A stretch of DNA of 5,659 bases from Candidatus Nitrosopumilus sp. (GCA_029861085.1 JAOUAE010000088.1:1-5659); one strand, 5' to 3'; positions 1 through 4,673 are shown, counted from the stretch's first letter. Numbers and translations: made by a program. The notes: a model not told the origin generated them from the sequence alone.

Positions 1-704
1 CAACTATTATCAGTCCGATGAACAAGGACTCCTCTGGAAAACCACTTACATCCACTATGAAGAGCACCATTGAGAGACTAAGAACGTGGGATAGTAGAAG
101 TAAGGTCAATGCATCTTCTGACAAAAACCTCAGACAAGCATTGAGTGAATTATCTACGTTAAAAGACAAACTTTCCCTTTCTGATGCTGTAATTGAAAAG
201 GCATCATACATTTATAGAAAAGCATTGGAGAAAGGTCTTGTAAAAGGTCGTTCCATTTCAGCTCTGATTGCAGCTTCACTTTATGCTGCATGCAGAGACA
301 CTGAAACTCCTAGGACACTAAAAGATGTTGCAGATGCTGGAAACATTAAGAAAAAAGATATTTCGAGATGTTATAGGATATTGCATCAGGAATTAGAACT
401 AAAAATGCCTGTGGTAGATCCAGTTCAGTGTGTTGCAAGAATTGCAAGCTCTATTGGAATTACAGAAAAGACCAAACGATTTGCAGTTAAAGTACTCAAA
501 GACGCACAGGCACATGAGGAATCTGCAGGAAAAGATCCGATGGGATTGGCAGCGGCAGCGCTGTATTTGTCATGTGTCAAAAATGGTGAAGACAAGACCC
601 AACGTGACATTGCAGAGGCTGCAAATGTCACTGAAGTAACAATTAGAAATAGATACAAAGGTCTGAGATTAGACCAAAATATGGATATGATGGGAGGTAA
701 ATGA
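1..704 (+). CDS. tfb: Transcription initiation factor TFB (TFIIB homologue), 5'-truncated by window edge
   Basis: Archaeal TFB binds the TBP-TATA complex and the BRE element and recruits RNA polymerase. The frame is open from base 1 (first full codon at 3), and the residues before the ATG at 18 (TIISP) read as normal TFB linker. That ATG is therefore internal, and the N-terminal zinc ribbon and B-reader lie outside the window. Counting from it, the B-linker is at about 15-29 (RLRTWDSRSK). Cyclin repeat 1 spans about 35-130 and holds the TFIIB signature GRSISALIAASLYAACR. Cyclin repeat 2 spans about 137-222, with GKDPMGLAAAALYLSC and a C-terminal helix-turn-helix (TQRDIAEAANVTEVTIRNRY) that should contact BRE. 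Family proteins are about 300 residues, so roughly a quarter is missing. The gene ends 6 nt before tbp, implying co-transcription. Thaumarchaeota often carry several TFB paralogues; which one this is cannot be told. Family call near certain. Confidence 0.96.
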   Translation, partial: TIISPMNKDSSGKPLTSTMKSTIERLRTWDSRSKVNASSDKNLRQALSELSTLKDKLSLSDAVIEKASYIYRKALEKGLVKGRSISALIAASLYAACRDTETPRTLKDVADAGNIKKKDISRCYRILHQELELKMPVVDPVQCVARIASSIGITEKTKRFAVKVLKDAQAHEESAGKDPMGLAAAALYLSCVKNGEDKTQRDIAEAANVTEVTIRNRYKGLRLDQNMDMMGGK

Positions 705-708
705 GGAG
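692..708 (+). promoter_or_regulatory. Shine-Dalgarno region for tbp, overlapping the end of tfb
   Basis: A strong GGAGGT lies at 693-698, 12 nt before the tbp ATG at 711. A second purine run, GAGGAG, at 703-708 overlaps the tfb stop codon but sits very close to the ATG. The first has the better spacing. A good ribosome binding site inside the previous gene supports translation of tbp from a shared tfb-tbp mRNA, unlike most other genes here, which look leaderless. Confidence 0.6.
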
Positions 709-710
709 AT

Positions 711-1271
711 ATGACTCAAACAAAACCTATAATTGCAATAGTCAATGTTGTGGCTTCTGCAACAATAGAGCAAAAATTAGATCTTGTAGATATAACAAAA
801 AAATTCCCTGCAGTAGAATATCATCCCGAACAATTCCCAGGTGCAGTTTTTAGACTAAAAAACCCTAAAACCGCTACATTACTTTTTGGTTCGGGAAAGA
901 TGGTATGCACCGGAGCTAAATCGCAGGAATTAGCAGAAACTGCTGTATTTGAAGTGGTAAAAATATTGCGAAAAGGGAAAATCAAAATCAAAAATGATCC
1001 TATAGTCTCAATACAAAATATTGTTTCATCCATTAATCTTGGTGGTAAAGTTAACCTAGAACAGGCAGCCAGAACTCTTCCTAGAAGTATGTATGAACCC
1101 GAACAATTCCCAGGATTAATTCATAGGATGCTTGACCCGAAAACTGTAATTCTAATTTTTGCATCAGGCAAATTAGTTTGTGTTGGAGCCAAGCTTGAAA
1201 AAGATGTTCATCGCTCTGTAAATCAAATTCATGCTCTGCTTGAAGAAAAAGATTTGATGGTCTATGACTAG
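711..1271 (+). CDS. tbp: TATA-box-binding protein (TBP)
   Basis: TBP recognises and bends the TATA box, nucleating assembly of TFB and RNA polymerase. The 186-residue product has the saddle-forming tandem repeat. Repeat 1 (about 7-95) has N12, EQFPG at 40-44 and LLFGSGKMVCTGAK ending at 70; repeat 2 (about 98-182) has N103, EQFPG at 131-135 and LIFASGKLVCVGAK. The four DNA-intercalating phenylalanines expected from the family are present (F42, F59, F133, F150), as are the central asparagines N12 and N103. Length is normal for archaeal TBP, and there is no long acidic C-terminal tail; it ends DLMVYD. The start at 711 gives the usual short N-terminus (MTQTKPIIAIVNVVAS) and follows a good Shine-Dalgarno. 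It is the second gene of a unit with tfb and converges on the zinc-finger gene downstream. Identity is essentially certain. Confidence 0.98.
   Translation: MTQTKPIIAIVNVVASATIEQKLDLVDITKKFPAVEYHPEQFPGAVFRLKNPKTATLLFGSGKMVCTGAKSQELAETAVFEVVKILRKGKIKIKNDPIVSIQNIVSSINLGGKVNLEQAARTLPRSMYEPEQFPGLIHRMLDPKTVILIFASGKLVCVGAKLEKDVHRSVNQIHALLEEKDLMVYD
825..1114 (+). repeat. Internal tandem duplication of tbp seen as a 17-bp exact DNA repeat
   Basis: The 17-mer cccgaacaattcccagg occurs at 825-841 and again at 1098-1114, exactly 273 bp (91 codons) apart. Both copies encode PEQFPG in the first and second TBP half-repeats. The spacing equals the protein repeat period, so this is the trace of the ancestral TBP duplication and not a mobile or regulatory repeat. 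Confidence 0.8.
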
Positions 1272-1285
1272 AATATTTTAAATTA

Positions 1286-1331
1286 AGAACTGTTTTTATC
1301 GTTCTGAAAAATAACTATTTTTATAAAAATA
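1286..1331. terminator. Candidate bidirectional terminator between tbp and the zinc-finger gene
   Basis: The 68-bp convergent spacer holds an inverted repeat AGAAC/GTTCT (1286-1290 and 1301-1305) whose loop contains five T, followed by a perfect 16-bp palindrome tatttttataaaaata at 1316-1331. Either strand therefore presents a T run, which is what archaeal intrinsic termination needs. The central TTTTTATAAAAA recurs at the other spaced convergent junction near 5417. Termination is inferred from position and base composition only. Confidence 0.55.
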
Positions 1332-1339
1332 TTACAAAA

Positions 1340-1594
1340 TTAATAATACTCTTTGTGGATGTAACACCATTTCCAAATGTTTTCTGGCACTGCTTTCATT
1401 ACTGCATGTCCCGTTTCTTCAAAGTGTCTTGTAGCATGTTTCCCAATTGATGAATCACAACAACCTACATGCCCACAAGTCAGGCACATTCTAAGTGCAA
1501 CTACTGGAAGATGTTCTTTTTCACATTCTTTGCAATTTTTAGTATTTTGAGATATGTTTTTTTCTTGAAGGAAATGTTCGCATTCTTTTGGCAT
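1340..1594 (-). CDS. Stand-alone UBP-type zinc-finger protein
   Basis: This 84-residue protein is almost entirely one zf-UBP domain. The cysteine/histidine pattern is complete: C5-x-H7, C21-x2-C24, C37-x2-C40, C45, C46, H53, H57, H63 and C77, with the core CLTCGHVGCCDSS followed by KHATRHFEETGHAV and WKWCY. In eukaryotes the domain binds the free ubiquitin C-terminus; small prokaryotic versions like this one have no settled role. The arginine that follows the core CG and contacts the ubiquitin tail in eukaryotic members is not evident (GCCDSS here), so ubiquitin binding should not be assumed. The start lies 1 nt after the pyrophosphatase stop (TGA-T-ATG on the minus strand) with no Shine-Dalgarno, suggesting translational coupling as the second gene of that unit. 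The family call is firm; function is unknown. Confidence 0.9.
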   Translation of the reverse strand: MPKECEHFLQEKNISQNTKNCKECEKEHLPVVALRMCLTCGHVGCCDSSIGKHATRHFEETGHAVMKAVPENIWKWCYIHKEYY

Positions 1595-1595
1595 A

Positions 1596-2135
1596 TCAGA
1601 ATTTTTTTAAAGTATTTTTATATCTCTTTATGGATTCAATTATAACATCTTTGGCTTCTTTGGCTGTTTTCCAACCTAGTATCTCTACTTTTTTCCCTTC
1701 CAAATCTTTGTAAACTTGGAAAAAGTGGGCAATTTCTGAACGATTATGATCTTCAACATCTGTAATATCCGTAGTATGTAAATATCTGGGATCATTTGTT
1801 GCAACACAGATTATTTTATCATCTGATTCTCCATCATCCTTCATTTGAAGTAACCCTATAGGTCTTGCTTCAATTAATATTCCTGGGTATGTAGGACTTG
1901 TAACCAAAACTAATGCATCAAGTGGATCCCCGTCCTCTGATAATGTTTGGGGAACAAGACCATAGTCTCCTGGATAGTGAAATGGTGAGAATAATACCCT
2001 GTCGAGTTTTATCATATTGTGCTTTTTGTCATATTCGTATTTGTTCATAGAGCCTTTTGGAATCTCTATGATCACATTGATAATTTCTGGAACGTCTTTA
2101 CCTGACTCTATATCGTGCCAAAAATTTTTACTCAT
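1596..2135 (-). CDS. ppa: Inorganic pyrophosphatase, soluble family I
   Basis: Hydrolyses cytosolic pyrophosphate to two phosphates, pulling forward nucleic acid synthesis, aminoacylation and other PPi-releasing reactions. The 179-residue product matches family I length. The signature DGDPLD at 68-73 gives metal ligands D68, D70 and D73. By alignment from memory with the E. coli enzyme, the other active-site residues are also present: E24, K32, E34, R46, Y58, D100, D105, K107, Y142 and K143. IAHFFQVYKDLEGKKV near residues 135-150 is typical of the family. The start (MSKNFWHDIESGKDVPE) fits archaeal members. It is the first gene of a two-gene minus-strand unit with the zinc finger and is divergent from the broken FMN reductase gene across a 104-bp spacer. 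Nothing suggests loss of function. Very confident. Confidence 0.97.
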   Translation of the reverse strand: MSKNFWHDIESGKDVPEIINVIIEIPKGSMNKYEYDKKHNMIKLDRVLFSPFHYPGDYGLVPQTLSEDGDPLDALVLVTSPTYPGILIEARPIGLLQMKDDGESDDKIICVATNDPRYLHTTDITDVEDHNRSEIAHFFQVYKDLEGKKVEILGWKTAKEAKDVIIESIKRYKNTLKKF

Positions 2136-2239
2136 TTTCTAGCTCTTCGTTTATGTATTCGGTATATGAATTCTCTGAAATAACCCCGTAATTTTGAATT
2201 CGGTGTAAATCTTTTACCTTGTTTAGTTATGTATTTTTG
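2136..2239. promoter_or_regulatory. Divergent promoter region, pyrophosphatase / reductase pseudogene
   Basis: This 104-bp spacer must hold the promoters of both divergent genes. On the minus strand a TATA-like ttcatata (2163-2170) lies about 31 nt before the pyrophosphatase ATG. On the plus strand only a weak AT-rich element (taaatctttta, 2206-2216) lies 24-34 nt before the pseudogene ATG. The spacer also has attcggtata (2157-2166) repeated 41 bp on as attcggtgta (2198-2207), and tgaattc twice (2167-2173 and 2195-2201). The repeats could be operator half-sites or chance. Confidence 0.4.
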
Positions 2240-2808
2240 ATGGCAAAAATTGCGGTGATTGTTGACTCTGTACGATCTTAAAGATATGGAATCAAAGTGG
2301 CAAAATGGGTTGTTTCAAAACTTGATGATAAAAGCCATCAAATCTCACTTGTTGATCCTATGGGGTTAGATTTGCCATTATTAGATAAAATGTACAAAGA
2401 AATGGAATGTCCCTCTGAAAAATTATAGAAACTACAAAAAATAATTAAAGAGGCAGATGGGTATGTCCCAATTACTCCGGAATACAATTACAGCATTTCT
2501 TCAGCATTAAAAAATACGTTGGATTATTTCTTGGAAGAATATTTTTTCAAACATCGGCCATCCTATCTTATTCTGTAGAGCCTTTTGGTGGCGTTGTTGC
2601 AGGAAATCATCTTCGTCAAATATTAGCAGAGATGGGTGCACCTACAATTCCATCACAATTTCCAATCTACAAGGTTCACGAAACATTTGATGTTGATGGA
2701 AAATTACTTGACAAAAATTATGAGAGACGATTCTCAAAATTCCTAGATGAGTTTGAATGGTATGTGTCCGCATTGGCAAAACAGAGAGAATCTGGGGTGC
2801 CTTATTGA
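2240..2808 (+). pseudogene. Broken NADPH-dependent FMN reductase (flavodoxin-fold), two stops and a frameshift
   Basis: Reading from ATG 2240, the product begins MAKIAVIVDSVRS and is cut by TAA at 2279-2281 (codon 14), then resumes as RYGIKVAKWVVSKL and meets TAG at 2426-2428 (codon 63). It continues through KIIKEADGYVPITPEYN, the flavin-binding segment of the family, to YFLEEYFFK. One base is then missing near 2552: restoring it (aaa-cNa-tcg) joins K to SAILSYSVEPFGGVVAGN and an open C-terminus ending RESGVPY at TGA 2806-2808. With the base restored the gene would encode about 189 residues, normal for this family. The phosphate-binding GS-x-R loop is also damaged (D9-S-V-R instead of G-S-V-R). 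The intact ancestor would reduce FMN or quinones with NADPH. Separate lesions argue for real decay, although sequencing or assembly error is not excluded. It ends directly against the stop of the minus-strand secreted-protein gene. Confidence 0.88.
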
Positions 2809-3231
2809 TTATGCCAAGTCATTGGTATTTGGAATTACCTTGAAGATTTTTACTGTGTAATCTCCTTGAAATATATTTACAAATTCTCCTGTATTTGAAT
2901 CGAGATTTCTAACTCTAAATTTGTATTCATATGATCCGTCTCCTTTTACATCAACTTGTGCAAAATGTACAGGATCTTCTCCTTTGTAAAATTGAATTAT
3001 TACTGGGTATCTTTCAACATAATCTGATGCCTCTCCTCTAACTGTGCCCCATGGAAGTTTATTTTCTTGAGGAATACTCATTGTGGTTATTGTTTTTTGC
3101 AAACTAATTTCACCATTAATTGGTGTAACGGAAATTTGGTTGGATTTGGCAGAAACATCCCCTGGAATCATCATTATTCCAAATATTGTCATAATTGACG
3201 CAATCAACAACACATTTGATTTTCCACTCAT
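2809..3231 (-). CDS. Small secreted beta-sandwich-like protein, function unknown
   Basis: The 140-residue product begins with a clear Sec-type signal peptide: K4, a hydrophobic core at about 7-23 and a likely cut after VSA (residue 28). The mature part has a short linker and then, at about 60-135, a compact strand-rich domain with WGTVRGEASDY, YPVIIQFYKGEDPVHFAQVD, GSYEYKFRVRNLD and GDYTVKIFKV. This pattern resembles extracellular beta-sandwich modules that I associate with secreted and surface proteins of marine Thaumarchaeota; I cannot name a biochemical role. There is no C-terminal membrane anchor, so it is probably released or held on the S-layer or pseudoperiplasmic side. The ATG lies about 28 nt downstream of a TATA-like box with no Shine-Dalgarno, so the mRNA is probably leaderless. 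Its stop abuts the pseudogene stop with no spacer. Confidence 0.85.
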   Translation of the reverse strand: MSGKSNVLLIASIMTIFGIMMIPGDVSAKSNQISVTPINGEISLQKTITTMSIPQENKLPWGTVRGEASDYVERYPVIIQFYKGEDPVHFAQVDVKGDGSYEYKFRVRNLDSNTGEFVNIFQGDYTVKIFKVIPNTNDLA

Positions 3232-3254
3232 TTCATTATCTGTTTTTCAAAGCC

Positions 3255-3267
3255 ATTTAAAAAATTT
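3255..3267 (-). promoter_or_regulatory. TATA box of the secreted-protein gene
   Basis: On the minus strand this reads aaattttttaaat. Its TTTAAA-like core is about 28 nt before the ATG at 3231, the spacing expected for an archaeal box A with transcription starting at or within a few bases of the start codon. No Shine-Dalgarno is present. Confidence 0.5.
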
Positions 3268-3310
3268 GTTACTAATTTGTCTCAATGATTTAATTATGAT
3301 TCTTTTTTTA

Positions 3311-3331
3311 ATTCACACCATATTTGTGAAT
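3311..3331. repeat. Inverted repeat ATTCACA-N7-TGTGAAT
   Basis: Two perfect 7-bp arms (3311-3317 and 3325-3331) flank a 7-nt spacer, ccatatt. No T run follows it on the plus strand, and A-rich sequence follows it on the minus strand, so it does not look like a terminator. It lies 80-100 bp upstream of the secreted-protein gene, where a dyad binding site for a regulator is possible. Chance is also possible in DNA this AT-rich. Confidence 0.35.
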
Positions 3332-3468
3332 CTATGATCAAAAAACCTACTACTAAATTAATTGTTATTTGAAAATAGTAAATTCAATTAGAATATGCTC
3401 TAGAATCTATGCATGCTATGTTACTTTTTTTAAATATTGGTCTAAAATCTTAATTTTTATTCATAATG

Positions 3469-3660
3469 CTACTTTCTAATCTCCGAGATGATATCTAACA
3501 ATCTTTTTTTCTTTTCACTGTATATTTCATAATTTTTAACAAAATCTTTGTTGGCATACGTAATCAAATTTGTATCTAAATTTTCTCTATTTTTTAGAAT
3601 TGTTTGTAATAGAATTTCTTTAGATGATTCAACCTTTAATTTAGTCTGGTTTATGTCCAC
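3469..3660 (-). CDS. Hypothetical 63-residue charged helical protein, GTG start
   Basis: I do not recognise this protein. It is rich in Lys, Glu, Ile and Leu, has no cysteine or hydrophobic segment, and looks helical throughout, ending with a coiled-coil-like stretch (YSEKKKRLLDIISEIRK). The first usable start codon after the upstream in-frame stop is GTG at 3658-3660; no ATG exists in the upstream extension. A TATA-like TTATTAAAAT (minus strand, 3681-3690) is centred about 25 nt before this GTG, the spacing of a leaderless transcript, which supports both the gene and the start. A second box, AGTATAAAAC, lies further up at about 3699-3708. The small size and AT-rich setting leave real doubt. 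The promoter placement and the charged, non-random composition favour a real gene. Confidence 0.45.
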   Translation of the reverse strand: MDINQTKLKVESSKEILLQTILKNRENLDTNLITYANKDFVKNYEIYSEKKKRLLDIISEIRK

Positions 3661-3680
3661 AGTATCTATTTGCTTTCTAG

Positions 3681-3690
3681 ATTTTAATAA
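3681..3690 (-). promoter_or_regulatory. Candidate TATA box of the 63-residue gene
   Basis: Minus-strand TTATTAAAAT is centred about 25 nt upstream of the GTG at 3660. A stronger-looking AGTATAAAAC at 3699-3708 would instead give a leader of roughly 19 nt. Either would serve the same gene. Confidence 0.35.
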
Positions 3691-3816
3691 TTGCTATTGT
3701 TTTATACTGCTTTAAAATTTAGTCGATTTGGATATTTTCTTTTAACATGTGTTGGACAAGTTACGAACCAAATGCCAATTTCTATATTGTTACATAATTG
3801 AAAAATATACTATGTC

Positions 3817-3966
3817 CTAATTGGCAGCATTTTTCTTTGTACCCCATTTGAGGTTGAATTCTTTTTCAGTGATTGCAATTTTGGATTTACACTTTACACA
3901 TCTACGCATTTTAGTACTTTTAGAATATCTCCAAACATGGGCTTCACTTATTTTATGGCAGTTCAT
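3817..3966 (-). CDS. Small CHCC zinc-finger-like protein (49 residues)
   Basis: From ATG 3966 the product starts MNCHKISEAHVWRYSKSTKM and continues RRCVKCKSK. The pattern C3-x6-H10-x-W12, then C23-x2-C26, resembles small one-zinc CHCC ribbons in which the first pair is Cys/His and the second a CxxC knuckle (H-x-W ... RC-x2-C). The basic C-terminus (KWGTKKNAAN) would suit nucleic acid binding, but no function can be assigned. The frame could extend to an ATG at 4080, adding a hydrophobic N-terminus, or begin at an ATG at 3999. I prefer 3966 because a TATA-like gaataaaata lies about 26 nt upstream and the conserved-looking part begins there. With the longer start it would be a membrane-anchored zinc ribbon of 87 residues. 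Confidence is moderate. Confidence 0.5.
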   Translation of the reverse strand: MNCHKISEAHVWRYSKSTKMRRCVKCKSKIAITEKEFNLKWGTKKNAAN

Positions 3967-3987
3967 ATCTTTACCCTTTATCACTAG

Positions 3988-3997
3988 TATTTTATTC
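3988..3997 (-). promoter_or_regulatory. Candidate TATA box of the CHCC zinc-finger gene
   Basis: Minus-strand gaataaaata is centred about 26 nt before the ATG at 3966, matching leaderless archaeal promoters. Its position inside the longer reading frame is the main reason for choosing the shorter start. Confidence 0.4.
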
Positions 3998-4082
3998 ATA
4001 GCATTTAGATGTAAATTTGCCTGTGAGATACAAGTAAAGAAAAAACACAATACATTAATCAAAATAACTAGTAATAACATTC

Positions 4083-4160
4083 ATGAGATTGGGGATTAAA
4101 CTTCTAATAATTGGAATCATTGCAATTCTTGCACAGGTTTTTGGGAATCTTTTATTTTAA
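4083..4160 (+). CDS. Candidate 25-residue single-helix membrane peptide
   Basis: A short frame from ATG 4083 to TAA 4158-4160 encodes MRLGIKLL, then a hydrophobic run (IIGIIAILAQVFGNLLF). It has two basic residues at the N-terminus, one uninterrupted hydrophobic stretch of about 17-19 residues and no other charges, the layout of a single-pass membrane micropeptide with its N-terminus inside. The upstream AT-rich tacattaatc (4051-4060) is about 27 nt before the ATG and could be a TATA box; no Shine-Dalgarno is seen. AT-rich DNA readily yields hydrophobic frames, so this could be chance. The absence of polar interruptions and the frequent G residues make it worth listing. Confidence 0.33.
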   Translation: MRLGIKLLIIGIIAILAQVFGNLLF

Positions 4161-4450
4161 AATTAACTTGAATTATTTTGAGTACTAAAAATTACTATGA
4201 TTCATACTATGTCATATTTTTATTAATCTTGGTTTCATGATTCATGCAAAAATAAAATCGATTGGAAATCTGACAATGTTTGTATTGTGAGTTGTCTATG
4301 CTGCTCATAGAATTTAATTTGTAATTTCTTCAGATCTCAATTTTACACTAAATATAAAAAAATCAACTTTTTGAAAGATTTTCTTTATTTCTCGTAATCT
4401 TATTTAGATCCATGCGAAATTCTTAAATCTAAAATTTCCGTATATTGTAT
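4161..4450. other. AT-rich intergenic region, no gene seen
   Basis: In these 290 bases I find only frames of under 20 codons and no tRNA-like or snoRNA-like fold. A 9-bp direct repeat, atgattcat (4197-4205 and 4237-4245), is present. The right end carries the likely promoter of the 65-residue gene. A small untranslated RNA cannot be excluded. Confidence 0.5.
4420..4429 (+). promoter_or_regulatory. Candidate TATA box of the 65-residue coiled-coil gene
   Basis: The element ttcttaaatc is centred about 27 nt before the GTG at 4451. That spacing fits a leaderless mRNA starting on the GTG and favours it over the TTG two codons upstream. Confidence 0.45.
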
Positions 4451-4648
4451 GTGGCTACAAGAGATGATCTTAGAAATGATATTCTCAAAGTGACTGAAGA
4501 GCAGCAAAAACTAATGGAATTAAGAAAGTCGTTTCTAGGTTCCAAAAACAATGAAGATCAAATGAATGCATTTCGAATGACAACTCAGATTATGAAATAT
4601 GAGGATTTTATTCGGGATACTGAAAAACAGCTTAGAACAATGGACTAA
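4451..4648 (+). CDS. Small coiled-coil protein of unknown function, GTG start
   Basis: Read from GTG 4451 the product is 65 residues, beginning MATRDDLRNDILKVTEEQQ, followed by KLMELRKSFLGSKNNEDQMN and a second helix (QIMKYEDFIRDTEKQLRTMD). The two charged amphipathic helices, separated by a GSKNNED turn, look like a helical hairpin or a dimerising coiled coil. No cysteines, membrane segments or catalytic motifs are seen. A TTG two codons earlier (4445) is the alternative start, but the upstream TATA-like box is placed for GTG. The stop is followed by a small hairpin and a T run. It lies upstream of the YkgJ-type gene in the same direction, but a separate promoter there suggests independent transcription. 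I do not recognise the family; the balanced composition makes a real gene likely. Confidence 0.68.
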   Translation: MATRDDLRNDILKVTEEQQKLMELRKSFLGSKNNEDQMNAFRMTTQIMKYEDFIRDTEKQLRTMD

Positions 4649-4673
4649 CTTCATCTAGAAGTGTAATGTTTTT
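4648..4673 (+). terminator. Hairpin plus T run after the coiled-coil gene
   Basis: Inverted arms ACTTC (4648-4652) and GAAGT (4658-4662) with a 5-nt loop are followed by gtaatg and five T at 4669-4673. The hairpin begins on the last base of the stop codon. The stem is short; the T run is the more meaningful termination signal in archaea. Confidence 0.4.

Larger units (their letters stand above)
3232..3468. other. AT-rich intergenic region with one hairpin
   Basis: This 237-bp spacer holds the promoter of the secreted-protein gene at its left end and the 3' flank of the 63-residue gene at its right end. I see no convincing gene in either direction. The only ordered element is a perfect 7-bp inverted repeat, ATTCACA/TGTGAAT, at 3311-3331. 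T and A runs near 3302-3309 and 3425-3433 are unremarkable for this composition. Confidence 0.5.

Noticed and set aside
18..20. ATG 18 as true start of tfb
   Set aside because: The frame is open upstream to base 1 with TFB-like residues (TIISP), and the product from ATG 18 lacks the zinc ribbon and B-reader.
425..658. Minus-strand and alternate-frame open frames across tfb
   Set aside because: They overlap the well-conserved cyclin repeats of TFB and have no recognisable features; they are shadows of the coding strand.
821..1033. Minus-strand open frame inside tbp
   Set aside because: It lies entirely within the conserved TBP repeats on the other strand.
2240..2808. Recoding (stop read-through or programmed frameshift) in the reductase gene
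   Set aside because: It would need bypass of both TAA and TAG plus a frameshift. No slippery heptamer precedes the shift, and the FMN loop glycine is also lost; decay is simpler.
3083..3337. Plus-strand hydrophobic frame opposite the signal-peptide region
   Set aside because: It is antisense to a convincing secreted protein. Its hydrophobicity comes from reading AT-rich DNA in reverse, and its start lies inside the real gene.
3821..4099. Plus-strand 92-residue frame opposite the CHCC zinc-finger gene
   Set aside because: It is phenylalanine- and leucine-rich with no motif, whereas the minus strand shows an ordered Cys/His pattern and a promoter box.
4197..4245. Direct repeat atgattcat spaced 40 bp, considered as attachment site or repeat unit
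   Set aside because: Only 9 bp, with no integrase, tRNA end or third copy; expected by chance in AT-rich DNA.
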